Shown here one piece after another: positions 55,455 to 64,000 of a DNA stretch of 64,000 bases. A program made the translations under genes and the position numbers. The DNA lies in the NCBI RefSeq assembly GCF_006540085.1, contig NZ_BJOG01000001.1, positions 1,116,001 through 1,180,000 of the forward strand, in the 5' to 3' direction. Within the stretch, counting starts at the first letter, position 1. The number at the start of each line of letters is the position of its first letter. Below the pieces are notes generated by a model that made no database searches, was not told where the DNA came from, and saw only the letters and a list, made by a program, of their open reading frames with translations. This DNA is from Microbacterium oxydans (GTDB taxonomy: Bacteria > Actinomycetota > Actinomycetes > Actinomycetales > Microbacteriaceae).

Positions 55455-56492
55455 GTGTCTGAACGATATTCCGACGACGCCGACTGGGCGACCGCCGCCG
55501 AGCAGTCCAGCGAGGAAGACGAGGCCCAGGAGGGCAACGTGCTCGCTCAGGAAGAGCTCTCGGTCACCTCGGCTGAGCACGTCGCCGTCCACGTCGAAGA
55601 CGAGGACGGCGAAGAGGATGACGTGGTTGACACCGACATCGACATCGACGACCCGGAGGCGGACGCCATCGTGAACGACGCTCTCAACCTGGACGAAGCG
55701 GCTGAGTCCGAGGCCGCCGCCGAGGTTCTCAACGAATCCGTGGCCGAAGAGGTCGCCGAGCAGGAGGCGGAGGCGGCCGACGAGGTCACCCCGTACGACG
55801 GCCCCGACGTGAACGGTGAAGACGACCGTCCAGCGGGCGAGGACGCCGAGTCCGAGGACGACGCGGAGGAGGACCCGTACGAGGCCTTCCGCATGGACCT
55901 CCGCATGCTCCCGGGCAAGTGGTACGTCATCCACTCCTACGCCGGTTTCGAGCGCAAGGTCAAGGCCAACATCGAGCAGCGCAAGTCGACGCTCGAGGTC
56001 GAGGACGAGATCTACCAGGTCGAGGTCCCGATGGAAGACGTGGTCGAGATCAAGAACGGCCAGCGCAAGATGGTCACCCGCGTGCGCATCCCCGGCTACG
56101 TGCTGGTGCGCATGGAGCTCACGGAGGACACCTGGTCCGTCGTCCGCCACACGCCCGGTGTGACCGGCTTCGTGGGCAACGCCCACAACCCGACGCCGCT
56201 GCGCTTCGAGGAGGCCTTCAACATGCTGAAGTCGCTCGTCGAGGTCAAGGACGTGCCGACCGCCAAGAACATCGCGTCGAAGGGCGGCGTCGCCGTCGCT
56301 CGTCCGCTGCCCGCAGAGGTCGACTTCGAGGTCGGCGAGACCATCACGATCAAGGAGGGCTCGTTCGCGGGTCTTCCCGGTTCGATCAGCGAGATCAAGC
56401 CCGAGAGCGGCAAGCTCACGGTGCTCGTCTCCCTCTTCGAGCGCGAGACCCCGGTCGAGCTGTCGTTCGACCAGGTCACCAAGATGATCTGA
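55455..56492 (+). CDS. nusG: Transcription factor NusG with acidic N-terminus
   Basis: Binds RNA polymerase and modulates elongation, termination and coupling. Residues 1 to about 150 are a Glu/Asp/Ala-rich extension (for example [19 protein letters not shown]). The NGN domain begins [15 protein letters not shown] at residue 155, and the KOW domain is near 293 ([21 protein letters not shown]). The acidic tail is common in Microbacteriaceae but missing from E. coli NusG. The start is GTG at 55455. Confidence 0.97.
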   Translation: MSERYSDDADWATAAEQSSEEDEAQEGNVLAQEELSVTSAEHVAVHVEDEDGEEDDVVDTDIDIDDPEADAIVNDALNLDEAAESEAAAEVLNESVAEEVAEQEAEAADEVTPYDGPDVNGEDDRPAGEDAESEDDAEEDPYEAFRMDLRMLPGKWYVIHSYAGFERKVKANIEQRKSTLEVEDEIYQVEVPMEDVVEIKNGQRKMVTRVRIPGYVLVRMELTEDTWSVVRHTPGVTGFVGNAHNPTPLRFEEAFNMLKSLVEVKDVPTAKNIASKGGVAVARPLPAEVDFEVGETITIKEGSFAGLPGSISEIKPESGKLTVLVSLFERETPVELSFDQVTKMI

Positions 56493-56504
56493 CACCCGTC
56501 AGCG

Positions 56505-56536
56505 AGAACGGCCGTCCCATTCGGGGCGGCCGTTCT
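56505..56536 (+). terminator. Terminator after nusG
   Basis: AGAACGGCCG (56505-56514) pairs with CGGCCGTTCT (56527-56536), extended inward by TCCC/GGGG, with an ATTC loop. Confidence 0.8.
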
Positions 56537-56633
56537 GCGTTGGTACATCCGACCGGGGCAGGGGGGATCCGGAGACGTCCGTCGCTGCGCTCCGGATCAG
56601 GTAGACTTGTGTGGTTTGTGCGACAGCCCGCAT

Positions 56634-56659
56634 GGGTCTCTGAGCTTGTCGAAGGGCGC
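56634..56659. repeat. TCTCTGAGCTTGTCGAAGGGC repeat in the rplK leader
   Basis: GGGTCTCTGAGCTTGTCGAAGGGCGC is a third copy of the element seen at 46033 and 46077. It lies between a probable promoter -10 (TAGACT, about 56602) and rplK, so it is part of the transcribed leader. Confidence 0.7.
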
Positions 56660-56739
56660 GCAGACGACCACGTTCCGGAAACGCCGGATCCGTGGGAGAA
56701 GCGGATGCTCCGGTATCCGATTCGATGAAAGGAAAGAGA

Positions 56740-57171
56740 ATGGCACCGAAGAAGAAGGTGACCGGCCTGATCAAGCTTCAGATCAACGCCGGTGCAGCCA
56801 ACCCGGCGCCGCCGATCGGCCCCGCGCTCGGTCAGCATGGCGTCAACATCATGGAGTTCTGCAAGGCGTACAACGCCGCGACCGAGTCGCAGCGCGGCAA
56901 CGTCATCCCCGTCGAGATCACCGTCTACGAGGACCGCAGCTTCACCTTCGTCCTGAAGACCCCGCCCGCGGCGGAGCTCATCAAGAAGGCCGCAGGCGTC
57001 CCCAAGGGCTCTGCAACCCCGCACACCGTCAAGGTCGCGAAGATCACCAAGGACCAGGTCCGTCAGATCGCCGAGCAGAAGCAGGCCGACCTGAACGCGA
57101 ACGACATCGAGGCCGCCTCGAAGATCATCGCCGGCACCGCCCGTTCCATGGGCATCACGGTCGAGGGCTGA
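56740..57171 (+). CDS. rplK: Ribosomal protein uL11
   Basis: A 143-residue protein of the GTPase-associated centre. It starts [15 protein letters not shown], with the [17 protein letters not shown] block at about 25-41 and the rRNA-binding C-terminal domain ending [13 protein letters not shown]. The ATG at 56740 follows GGAAAGAGA; in-frame upstream codons are leader. It is followed by rplA after 11 bp. Confidence 0.98.
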
Positions 57172-57182
57172 GGAGAATAATC

Positions 57183-57872
57183 ATGGCTACCAAGTCCAAG
57201 GCTTACAAGGCTGCCGCCGAGAAGATCGAGGCAGACCGTTTCTACACCCCGACCGAGGCCGTCGCCCTCGCGAAGGAGACCGGCTCGTCGAAGTTCGACT
57301 CGACCGTCGAGGTCGCGCTGAAGCTCGCCGTCGACCCCCGCAAGGCGGACCAGATGGTGCGCGGCACCGTCATCCTGCCCCACGGCACCGGTAAGACCGC
57401 CCGCGTCATCGTTTTCGCCACCGGCCCCGCAGCCGAGGCAGCGATCGCCGCAGGTGCAGATGAGGTCGGCGGCGCCGAGCTCATCCAGAAGGTCGCCGAC
57501 GGTTGGACCAACTTCGACGCCGCCGTCTCCACCCCGGAGCTCATGGGCCAGGTCGGTCGTCTCGGAAAGGTGCTCGGACCCCGTGGTCTGATGCCGAACC
57601 CGAAGACCGGCACCGTGACCCCGAACCCGGCCAAGGCCGTCGAGGAGATCAAGGGCGGAAAGATCGAGTTCCGCGTCGACAAGCACGCCAACGTGCACTT
57701 CGTCGTCGGCAAGGCCTCCTTCACCGCCGAGCAGCTCGACGAGAACATCGGCGCAGCGCTCGAGGAGATCGTCCGCCTCAAGCCGTCGAGCTCGAAGGGC
57801 CGTTACATCCAGAAGGGTGCGGTGTCGACCACGTTCGGCCCCGGCATCCCGCTGGACGTCAACGCCATCTGA
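57183..57872 (+). CDS. rplA: Ribosomal protein uL1
   Basis: A 229-residue protein of the L1 stalk that in many bacteria also represses its own rplKA mRNA. The signature [21 protein letters not shown] is at about residues 124-144 and the C-terminal [11 protein letters not shown] block is intact. GGAGAATAATC precedes the ATG. A strong terminator follows. Confidence 0.98.
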   Translation: MATKSKAYKAAAEKIEADRFYTPTEAVALAKETGSSKFDSTVEVALKLAVDPRKADQMVRGTVILPHGTGKTARVIVFATGPAAEAAIAAGADEVGGAELIQKVADGWTNFDAAVSTPELMGQVGRLGKVLGPRGLMPNPKTGTVTPNPAKAVEEIKGGKIEFRVDKHANVHFVVGKASFTAEQLDENIGAALEEIVRLKPSSSKGRYIQKGAVSTTFGPGIPLDVNAI

Positions 57873-57884
57873 GTCTGACTCTCT

Positions 57885-57916
57885 GAAACGCCCCCGGGTC
57901 CGCCCGGGGGCGTTTC
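57885..57916 (+). terminator. Terminator after rplA
   Basis: GAAACGCCCCCGGG (57885-57898) pairs perfectly with CCCGGGGGCGTTTC (57903-57916) around a TCCG loop, 12 bp past the stop codon. Confidence 0.92.
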
Positions 57917-58044
57917 TGCGTCCCGTCGGAACCGCGAAACGCAACGTCATCGGATGCGGGGAACCGACATGCGCCACGTACTGTGGGGAAGTTCCCGTGA
58001 CGGTCGCGTAAACTCGCACCGCGCTTCACACCCCAGGAGGGTTC

Positions 58045-58866
58045 ATGTCCCGTCGTCTCATCGCCGTCACCGCACTCGTCGCCGCCGCCGCGGTCCTGAC
58101 CGCCTGCAGCGGGTCCAGCACTCCCGCGAGCACCTCGGGCTCCGGTGAGAGCTCCGCGAGCTCGGAGTACGGCCTCGCGAAGGACGGCGTCCTCACCGTC
58201 GGCACGGAGGGCACGTATCGTCCCTTCAGCTTCCACGGCGACAACGGAGCGGGCGACCTGACCGGCTACGACGTGGAGATCATCGAGGCCGTCGCAGACA
58301 AGCTCGGCCTCGACGTGAAGTTCGAGGAGACCCAGTGGGATGCGATCTTCGCGGGTCTCGACGCCGGCCGATTCGACGTGATCGCCAACCAGGTCACGAT
58401 CAACGACGAGCGTGAGGCCAAGTACCTCTTCAGCACCCCGTACACCGTCTCTCCGGGCGTGATCGTCGTGGCCGAGGACGACGACTCGATCTCGTCCTTC
58501 GCCGATCTCAAGGGCAAGACCACCGCGCAGTCCCTCACCAGCAACTGGAACGACCTCGCCACCGAGTCCGGCGCCAAGGTCGAGGGTGTCGAGGGGTGGG
58601 CCCAGGCGGTCGAGTTGCTCCGCCAGGGCCGCGTCGACGCGACCATCAACGACAAGCTCACCTTCCTCGACTACGAGACCACCAACAGCCCGACCGGACT
58701 GAAGATCGCGGCCGAGACCGATGAGGCGGGCAAGTCGGCGTTCGCGTTCACCAAGGACAAGGAAGCTCTCGTCACGGCCGTCGACGGAGCGCTCGACGAG
58801 CTCCGCGCTGACGGCACCCTGGCGGAGATCAGCAAGAAGTACTTCGGCGAAGACGTCTCCCAGTAA
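58045..58866 (+). CDS. Amino acid (cystine-type) ABC binding lipoprotein
   Basis: A 273-residue family-3 solute-binding protein. The lipoprotein signal ends LTAC with Cys21. The mature start GVLTVGTEGTYRPFSFHGDNGAGDLTGYDVEIIEAVADKLG is typical of amino-acid receptors, with DATINDKLTFLDY later. The closest pattern is the cystine receptor TcyA/FliY. AGGAGGGTTC precedes the ATG. It heads a three-gene importer. Confidence 0.85.
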   Translation: MSRRLIAVTALVAAAAVLTACSGSSTPASTSGSGESSASSEYGLAKDGVLTVGTEGTYRPFSFHGDNGAGDLTGYDVEIIEAVADKLGLDVKFEETQWDAIFAGLDAGRFDVIANQVTINDEREAKYLFSTPYTVSPGVIVVAEDDDSISSFADLKGKTTAQSLTSNWNDLATESGAKVEGVEGWAQAVELLRQGRVDATINDKLTFLDYETTNSPTGLKIAAETDEAGKSAFAFTKDKEALVTAVDGALDELRADGTLAEISKKYFGEDVSQ

Positions 58867-58869
58867 TCG

Positions 58870-59535
58870 ATGGAGAGTCCCTGGCAGCTGTTCCTCGACT
58901 CGCTCGGGCCGATCGCCTGGGCGGGTCTGACAGCGACGGTGCCGCTCGCGCTGGCGTCGTTCTCCCTGGGGCTGATCATCGCCATCGGCATCGCGCTGAT
59001 GAGGATCTCCGTGAACCCGATCCTCTCGGGCGTCGCGCGGTTCTACATCTCGGTGATCCGCGGGACGCCGCTGCTGGTGCAGCTTTTCGTGATCTTCTAC
59101 GGCATGCCGTCGATCGGGATCACGATCGACCCGTGGCCGAGCGCGATCATTGCGCTGTCACTCAACGTCGGCGGCTACGGCGCCGAGGTGGTGCGTGCGG
59201 CCATCCTCTCCGTCCCGCAGGGACAGTGGGAGGCGGCGTACACGGTGGGCATGAACCGCACGCGAACGCTCACGCGCATCATCCTGCCGCAGGCGGCACG
59301 GGTGTCGGTGCCGCCGCTGTCGAACACGTTCATCTCGCTCGTGAAGGACACCTCGCTGGCGTCGCTGATCCTCGTGACCGAGCTGTTCAAGGTGGCCCAG
59401 CAGATCGCCTCGACGACCTACGAGTTCATGGTGCTCTACCTCGCCGCGGCGCTGGTCTACTGGGTGTTCTGCCTGGTGCTGTCGTTCGGCCAGAGCGCTC
59501 TCGAGAGGAGGCTCGACAGCCGTGTCGCGCACTGA
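58870..59535 (+). CDS. Amino acid ABC permease
   Basis: A 221-residue His/Glu/Gln/Arg-type permease with about five helices. SVIRGTPLLVQLFVIFYGMPSIG and the coupling loop EAAYTVGMNRTRTLTRIILPQA (about residues 120-141) are diagnostic. It starts three bases after the binding-protein stop and overlaps the ATPase gene by 14 bases. TcyB-like; it probably works as a homodimer. Confidence 0.9.
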   Translation: MESPWQLFLDSLGPIAWAGLTATVPLALASFSLGLIIAIGIALMRISVNPILSGVARFYISVIRGTPLLVQLFVIFYGMPSIGITIDPWPSAIIALSLNVGGYGAEVVRAAILSVPQGQWEAAYTVGMNRTRTLTRIILPQAARVSVPPLSNTFISLVKDTSLASLILVTELFKVAQQIASTTYEFMVLYLAAALVYWVFCLVLSFGQSALERRLDSRVAH

Positions 59536-60325
59536 CAACACCGCAGAGGCTCTGCTCACCGCCCGCGGCCTGCGCAAGAGCTTCGGCGACAACGAGGTGC
59601 TCCGGGGGATCGACCTGACCCTGCACCGCGGAGAGGTCGTCGTGCTCATCGGCCCCAGCGGTTCCGGCAAGACCACGGTGCTGCGCGCCCTCAACGGTCT
59701 CGAGACGCCTGACGCCGGCACGATCGTGGTCGATGGCGGGCCCGAGATCGACTTCGCCCCCGCGGTGAAGCCCTCGCCCCGGGTGCAGAAGCAGAAGCGG
59801 CTCGCCCTGCGCGACCGGTCGGCGATGGTGTTCCAGCACCACAACCTGTTCCCGCACCTCACTGTCCTCGAGAACGTCATCGAGGGTCCGTGGCGCGTGC
59901 AGGGTCGACCGAGAACCGAGGTCGTCGCCGAGGCGCTCGTCCTCCTCGATCGCGTGGGTCTGGCCGACAAGTCTGACGCCCGGCCGCATCAGCTCTCCGG
60001 AGGACAGCAGCAGCGCGTCGGGATCGTGCGGGCGCTCGCGCTCAAGCCCGACCTGCTGTTGTTCGACGAGCCGACGAGCGCGCTCGACCCCGAGTTGGTG
60101 GGGGAGGTGCTGCTCGTCATCAAGGAGCTGGCCGACGAGAACTGGACCATGGCCGTGGTCACGCACGAGCTCAGCTTCGCGCGGGAAGCCGCGGATCACG
60201 TGCTGTTCATGGACGGCGGCGTCGTCGTCGAACAGGGCCCACCTGCCCAGCTCTTCAGTGCACCCACGCACGAGCGCACGCAGCGGTTCCTCACCCGCAT
60301 CATGCGTCCTCTCGACGGTGCCTGA
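59522..60325 (+). CDS. Amino acid ABC ATPase
   Basis: A 267-residue ATPase of the polar amino acid group. Walker A is GPSGSGKTT, the Q-loop is VFQHHNLFPHLTVLENV, the signature is LSGGQQQR, Walker B is LLLFDEPTSALDP and the switch His is in VTHELSFA. An insert (about 75-97) before the Q-loop, VDGGPEIDFAPAVKPSPRVQKQKR, resembles the cystine ATPase TcyC. The start is GTG inside the permease gene. Confidence 0.92.
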   Translation: MSRTDNTAEALLTARGLRKSFGDNEVLRGIDLTLHRGEVVVLIGPSGSGKTTVLRALNGLETPDAGTIVVDGGPEIDFAPAVKPSPRVQKQKRLALRDRSAMVFQHHNLFPHLTVLENVIEGPWRVQGRPRTEVVAEALVLLDRVGLADKSDARPHQLSGGQQQRVGIVRALALKPDLLLFDEPTSALDPELVGEVLLVIKELADENWTMAVVTHELSFAREAADHVLFMDGGVVVEQGPPAQLFSAPTHERTQRFLTRIMRPLDGA

Positions 60326-60402
60326 ACTCCACGGTGCCTGAGCAGAGGCGCTGAGCCCGCGCGACCCTCGCCTCTGAGGTGGATCGGTGAGAGGATGCCC
60401 TC

Positions 60403-60759
60403 GTGGGCACCATCGACGACTATCTCGCGGACCTCGAACCGGCCGATCGGGCCGCTGTCGATCGTGTCTACGCGGTCGCGCGCACGGAGGTGCCGGATGC
60501 GGAGCAGGGCAAGGGCTACGGGATGCCGGCGCTCGTGCACCACGGCAAGCCGCTGCTCTCCGTGATGCGGGCCAAGAAGCACATCGGCGTCTACCCGTTC
60601 AGTCCCGATGCTGTGGCGACCGTCGCCGACGCGCTCGGGAACCACCCCGGAGCCAGCGTCGACAAGGGCACCATCCGGTTCCAGCCAGAGCATCCGATCC
60701 CGACCGAAGTGCTGGAGACTCTCGTCCGCGCGCGTCTCGCTCAGATCGACGCCTCCTGA
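60403..60759 (+). CDS. DUF1801 (YdhG-like) protein
   Basis: A 118-residue protein of the DUF1801 family. Segments GYGMPALVHHGKPLLSVMRAKKHIGVYPFSPDAV and GTIRFQPEHPIPTEVLETLVRARL are typical. Members have been called iron chaperones by analogy with frataxin-like folds, but function is unproven. The start is GTG at 60403. It is convergent with the LysE gene, four bases apart. Confidence 0.8.
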   Translation: MGTIDDYLADLEPADRAAVDRVYAVARTEVPDAEQGKGYGMPALVHHGKPLLSVMRAKKHIGVYPFSPDAVATVADALGNHPGASVDKGTIRFQPEHPIPTEVLETLVRARLAQIDAS

Positions 60760-60763
60760 TCCG

Positions 60764-61426
60764 TCACGCTCCCAGCACGGGGAGGACGAGACTGATCGCG
60801 ATCGAGATCATGACGACGGCGATCACGGCGTCGAGGATGCGCCACGACCGTGGGGTGCGCAGCCATCGTCCGAGATAGCGCGCCCCGAAGCCCAACGCGG
60901 TGAACCACAGCAGGCTCGCGGCCATCGCCCCGACGGCGAAGAGCCAGCGCTGATCACCGTGGGTGGCCGCGATCGAACCGAGCATCAGCACCGTGTCGAG
61001 GTACACGTGCGGATTGAGCCAGGTGAGCGCGAGGGTGGTCAGGATGACCGGTGCCAGCCGCGTGCGGGTCATCGTGGGCGTCGTGCCTCCCGCGGTCGGG
61101 GCGCGGAGTGGCGCGGAGTCCGCCGCGTCGACGTCGAGCTCCTCGCCGCCCCGCCAGGCCCTCCGCGCGGCGAGTGCTCCGTAGGTGAGCAGGAACAGCG
61201 CGCCCGCCCATCGGGCGACCACGACCAGCCAGGGTGCTGCGGAGATCACGAAGCCGAGGCCGGCGACCCCCGCGGCGATCAGCGCTGCATCGGAGAGCGC
61301 GCAGATGATCACCACGGCCAGGACGTGCTCGCGACGGATTCCCTGACGCAGCACGAACACGTTCTGCGCGCCGATGGCGACGATGAGGGAGAGGCCGAGT
61401 CCGAGGCCGGCGAGAATCGTGAGCAT
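60764..61426 (-). CDS. LysE/ArgO basic amino acid exporter
   Basis: A 220-residue membrane exporter of the LysE family with five to six helices. The signature GLSLIVAIGAQNVFVLRQGIRREH lies at about residues 9-32 and LTWLNPHVYLDTVLMLG at about 130-146. It exports lysine or arginine when the internal pool rises. The ATG at 61426 is preferred over 61453, which would place the start inside the divergent control region. It is divergent from the LysG-type regulator. Confidence 0.92.
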   Translation of the reverse strand: MLTILAGLGLGLSLIVAIGAQNVFVLRQGIRREHVLAVVIICALSDAALIAAGVAGLGFVISAAPWLVVVARWAGALFLLTYGALAARRAWRGGEELDVDAADSAPLRAPTAGGTTPTMTRTRLAPVILTTLALTWLNPHVYLDTVLMLGSIAATHGDQRWLFAVGAMAASLLWFTALGFGARYLGRWLRTPRSWRILDAVIAVVMISIAISLVLPVLGA

Positions 61427-61435
61427 GTGTCCAGC

Positions 61436-61495
61436 GTAGGAACGGACCCACATGAAGAGAAGCGAAGATTCCTACGGAACCATTAGCCTGGCTTA
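61436..61495. promoter_or_regulatory. lysE/lysG control region repeats
   Basis: GTAGGAA (61436-61442) and TTCCTAC (61469-61475) are perfect 7-bp complements 26 bp apart. TTAGCCTGGCTTA (61483-61495) is a T-N11-A LysR-type box just before the GTG start of the regulator. Confidence 0.45.
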
Positions 61496-61496
61496 T

Positions 61497-62441
61497 GTGC
61501 GTATCGACCCGGAACTCGCGAACACCCTCGCCGCGATCGTCGATGAGGGAACGCTGGACGCGGCTTCGAGGCGTCTGCAGATCACGCCGTCCGCGGTGAG
61601 CCAGCGTTTGAAGACCCTCGAGCAGCAGCTCGGCCGCATCCTGGTGGTGCGCACCAAGCCCGCACGCCTGACCGAGGCGGGGGAGGCCGTCGTCCGTCTG
61701 GCCAGACAGATCTCCCTGCTGGAGCATGACGCGCTCGCGGGGGTGGGCATCGACGACCCGGACGGCTCTCCACGCATCACGGTGCCTCTCGCGGTGAACG
61801 CCGACTCGATGGCGACGTGGTTCCTGGCCCCGATCGCGCGACTCTCCGCACGGCACGACATCGACTTCGACCTGCATCGCGACGATCAGAACTTCACGGC
61901 CCGCCTGCTCGAATCGGGCGCGGTGATGGCGGCCGTCACGAGCGAGGAGACCCCCGTCACCGGCTGCTCCGTGTCACCGCTCGGGGTGCTCGAGTATCGC
62001 GCGATGGCCGAGCGGGAGTTCGCCGCACGCTGGTTCCCCGACGGGGCGACCTCGTCGGCGCTGGCCGGAGCGCCGTTCGTCGACTTCGACCGCAGGGACA
62101 CCCTGCAACATGAATGGCTCAGGGCGATGTCGGTCGAGCAGGCGGGCGTCCCGCGTCATTACGTTCCGGCGTCACACGACTACGCGCTGGCGGTCGCTCT
62201 GGGGCTCGGGTGGGGCATGGTGCCGGTGCTGCAGGATTCGGGTGGACTCGTGCCCCTGGGCGGCCCCGTGCTTCGGGTGCAGCTCTACTGGCAGCAGTGG
62301 AACCTGCGATCGGAGATGCTCGACACGATCGCCGCTGAGGTCGCGGACGAGGCTCGACGGGTGCTCGGGGCTCCTTCGCTCAGTCGGCCGCGCTCGTCCG
62401 CGGCGTCACCCCGGCCCCGAGGGCGTGCAGCAGCCGGGTGA
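61497..62441 (+). CDS. lysG: LysR family regulator of lysE (LysG/ArgP type)
   Basis: A 314-residue LysR-type activator. The helix-turn-helix lies at about 3-60 (LANTLAAIVDEGTLDAASRRLQITPSAVSQRLKTLEQQLG) and the effector domain begins near 90 (RITVPLAVNADSMATWFLAPIARL), as in LysG and ArgP, which sense lysine or arginine. GTG at 61497 is chosen by alignment of the HTH to the normal N-terminus; an ATG at 61452 adds 15 residues. The last 62 bases overlap the end of the convergent MarR gene. Confidence 0.88.
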   Translation: MRIDPELANTLAAIVDEGTLDAASRRLQITPSAVSQRLKTLEQQLGRILVVRTKPARLTEAGEAVVRLARQISLLEHDALAGVGIDDPDGSPRITVPLAVNADSMATWFLAPIARLSARHDIDFDLHRDDQNFTARLLESGAVMAAVTSEETPVTGCSVSPLGVLEYRAMAEREFAARWFPDGATSSALAGAPFVDFDRRDTLQHEWLRAMSVEQAGVPRHYVPASHDYALAVALGLGWGMVPVLQDSGGLVPLGGPVLRVQLYWQQWNLRSEMLDTIAAEVADEARRVLGAPSLSRPRSSAASPRPRGRAAAG

Positions 62442-62895
62442 GGTTCCCGATGTCCGCGAGGCTCCACTCCTGGAGCGTGCGCAGCAGCATGCCCTCCTGC
62501 GGAAGTCGGGCTGCGGACAGCCTCTCCGTGCCGAGCGGCGTGAGCTCGAGCAGGGAGGAGCGTCCGTCGGCGGGGTCGGCCGTGCGTTCGATGAGACCGA
62601 GGTCCTCCAGCTCACGCACCGTCCGACTCACCTGCCCCTTGTCCATGAGCATCCGCTCGGACAGTGCGGACACGGTGACCTGTTCGCACCGTGCGATCGT
62701 GGTGAAGATCTTGTAGGCGCCTGGCAGCAGCCCAGGACTCACACGGTTCGCGTTCTCGGTGATCACGCGGCGGAAGTGCGTGATCAGCTCACCGAACTCC
62801 GCCTCGAGGTCGCGGACCGCTTCGGCCCGCGCCTCCGGGGTGTCGGCGTCGTCCGCGGTGTGGGCGGTGCCGGGGGTGTCGTCAGCGTCGGACAT
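62380..62895 (-). CDS. MarR family regulator
   Basis: A 171-residue winged-helix regulator: CEQVTVSALSERMLMDKGQVSRTVRELEDLGLIERTADPADGRSSLLELTPLG covers the recognition helix and wing (about residues 62-115). An acidic, Asp/Thr/Ala-rich stretch precedes it. It is upstream of the MFS exporter stop only by overlap: its start at 62895 (or 62913) lies within the exporter's last codons. The exporter-then-regulator order suggests drug-responsive control. Confidence 0.85.
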   Translation of the reverse strand: MSDADDTPGTAHTADDADTPEARAEAVRDLEAEFGELITHFRRVITENANRVSPGLLPGAYKIFTTIARCEQVTVSALSERMLMDKGQVSRTVRELEDLGLIERTADPADGRSSLLELTPLGTERLSAARLPQEGMLLRTLQEWSLADIGNLTRLLHALGAGVTPRTSAAD

Positions 62896-64000
62896 CGGAC
62901 GAGGCGTCTCCATGGTCGTCGGCGCGATGGATGACGCCCACCGCGCCGGTCGTCGGAGCGCCGGAGAGTGCCTCCGCGTCGGCGATCGCGACGTCGGATG
63001 CCTCTGCCGCACGGCCGTCGTCCTCCTTCGCGGCATCCGCGTGGGCGCGCTCGGTCGTCGTCATCGTGGTCAGCGGGCGGTTCGGCAGGAACAGGATCGC
63101 CACAAGGCTGATCACGGCGAGCGGGATGCCGATCAGGAACGCGTGCGAGATCGCCTGGGCGTAGAAATCCTCGATGATCGAGCGCACCGGTTCGGGGAGC
63201 AGGCGCACCTCCGGCAGTGTTCCGCTGGACAGCTGGGCTGCGACCTCCGCACCCTTGTCACCCAGTTGAGCGATCGCTGCTCCGATGCGCTCCTTGCCGT
63301 CGCTGAACAGACCGGTGAGGCTGTTCGCGAGCACGGCACCCATCACCGAGACGCCGATCGTGCCGCCGAGGCTGCGGAAGAAGGTCACACCGGAGCTCGC
63401 GACGCCCATCTCGCTGGGCTTGGCGACGTTCTGCACGATGAGCACGAGGTTCTGCATCGTCATGCCGACGCCGGCGCCCATCACGAACATGTAGATCGAG
63501 ACGAGGACGAAGTTCGTGTCGTAGTGCAGGGTCGACAGCATCACCGATCCGGCGATCAGCAGCACGGAGCCCAGGATCAGGTAGCCCTTCCACCTGCCGA
63601 ACCGCGTGACGAGCTGGCCGATGACCATCGAGGCGATCAGGAGCCCTGCCATCATCGGGAGGGTCATGAGCCCGGCCTCGGTCGGCGTGGCGCCGCGGGA
63701 CAGCTGCATGTACTGCGCGAGGTACACCGAGGTGCCGAACATCGCGACGCCGATCGAGATCGACGCGAGCACCGAGAGGGTGAAGGTGCGACCGCGGAAG
63801 AGCGTGAGCGGGATCAGGGGCTCTCGCACCCGGAGTTCCACGATGATGAAGGCGATGGCCGAGACGATCGCTCCGCCGACCATGAGCACGGTCTCCGTGC
63901 TCCACCAGTCGAAGGTCGATCCCGCGTTGGTGATCCAGATGAGGATCAGTGAGACGGCCGCGGAGAGCAGCACGATGCCGACGTAGTCGATCGAGACCTT
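62882..64000 (-). CDS. MFS drug exporter (DHA2/EmrB-QacA type), N-terminus outside window
   Basis: The last roughly 372 residues of a 14-helix proton-driven exporter. Visible helices include VLMVGGAIVSAIAFIIVELRV, LSVLASISIGVAMFGTSVYLAQYMQLSRGATPTEAGLMTLPMM, and ILGSVLLIAGSVMLS. The loop FFRSLGGTIGVSVMGAVLAN is typical of the DHA2 group. The reading frame stays open to the window edge (KVSIDYVGIVLLS), so the internal GTG at 63973 is not the start. The C-terminal roughly 60 residues are a charged cytoplasmic tail. Confidence 0.92.
   Translation of the reverse strand, partial: KVSIDYVGIVLLSAAVSLILIWITNAGSTFDWWSTETVLMVGGAIVSAIAFIIVELRVREPLIPLTLFRGRTFTLSVLASISIGVAMFGTSVYLAQYMQLSRGATPTEAGLMTLPMMAGLLIASMVIGQLVTRFGRWKGYLILGSVLLIAGSVMLSTLHYDTNFVLVSIYMFVMGAGVGMTMQNLVLIVQNVAKPSEMGVASSGVTFFRSLGGTIGVSVMGAVLANSLTGLFSDGKERIGAAIAQLGDKGAEVAAQLSSGTLPEVRLLPEPVRSIIEDFYAQAISHAFLIGIPLAVISLVAILFLPNRPLTTMTTTERAHADAAKEDDGRAAEASDVAIADAEALSGAPTTGAVGVIHRADDHGDASSDVRR

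Overview
The window is high-GC actinobacterial DNA. Its gene content and order point to a member of the Microbacteriaceae, most likely Microbacterium: adk-map-infA-rpmJ-rpsM-rpsK-rpoA-rplQ, tRNA-Trp-secE-nusG-rplK-rplA, NusG with a long acidic N-terminus, many GTG starts, an ald/Lrp pair and a cluster matching the riboflavin-catabolism (rca) genes described from Microbacterium maritypicum. It reads as ordinary chromosome. I see no phage, insertion sequence, CRISPR array or replication origin, and no gene-free stretch reaches 300 bases.

Layout. 1-5.4 kb: end of the ribosomal-protein/translation region, closed by a strong terminator. 5.4-11.6 kb: an acyl-CoA ligase (minus), a membrane sensor/DNA-binding chimera (minus) and, divergent from it, the tctCBA tricarboxylate transporter. 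11.7-15.3 kb: a TSUP permease, a HadA/HadB-like dehydratase pair with murB, a glyoxalase-fold protein and a small membrane protein. 15.5-23.8 kb: aspartate-type aminotransferase, alanine dehydrogenase with a divergent Lrp regulator, a kinase-like remnant, and the glyoxylate shunt (aceB, aceA) with a divergent RamB-type regulator. 25.0-31.8 kb: the rca region, made of an ABC importer, riboflavin hydrolase/lyase, ribokinase, PadR regulator, flavin reductase and riboflavin kinase. 31.9-37.6 kb: a HAD phosphatase with phnDCEE and an RpiR regulator. 37.6-47.5 kb: putrescine/GABA catabolism (PucR regulator, GabT, putrescine-oxidase-like amine oxidase, universal stress protein, APC permease, two aldehyde dehydrogenases). 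47.6-54.8 kb: a PNPOx-like protein, a KOW-like protein, pyruvate oxidase, and an HSP90-TPR operon. 55.0-57.9 kb: tRNA-Trp, secE, nusG, rplK, rplA. 58-64 kb: a cystine-type ABC importer, a DUF1801 protein, LysE/LysG, a MarR regulator and a truncated MFS drug exporter.

Two systems stand out. First, the rca region looks like a complete route: import of a flavin, FMN supply by the kinase, reduction by the reductase, cleavage to lumichrome and ribose, and ribose capture by the ribokinase. It carries a shared 16-bp palindrome (TAGTCAA-NN-TTGACTA) in both promoter regions, each time with a degenerate second copy exactly 26 bp upstream. This defines a probable PadR regulon. Second, the regulator beside tctCBA joins, in one uninterrupted frame, the periplasmic sensor and PAS domain of a CitA-type histidine kinase to the DNA-binding end of a CitB-type response regulator. 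The kinase and receiver domains are absent, giving a predicted one-component transmembrane regulator.

Functions are read from sequence motifs and family knowledge; no database search was possible.
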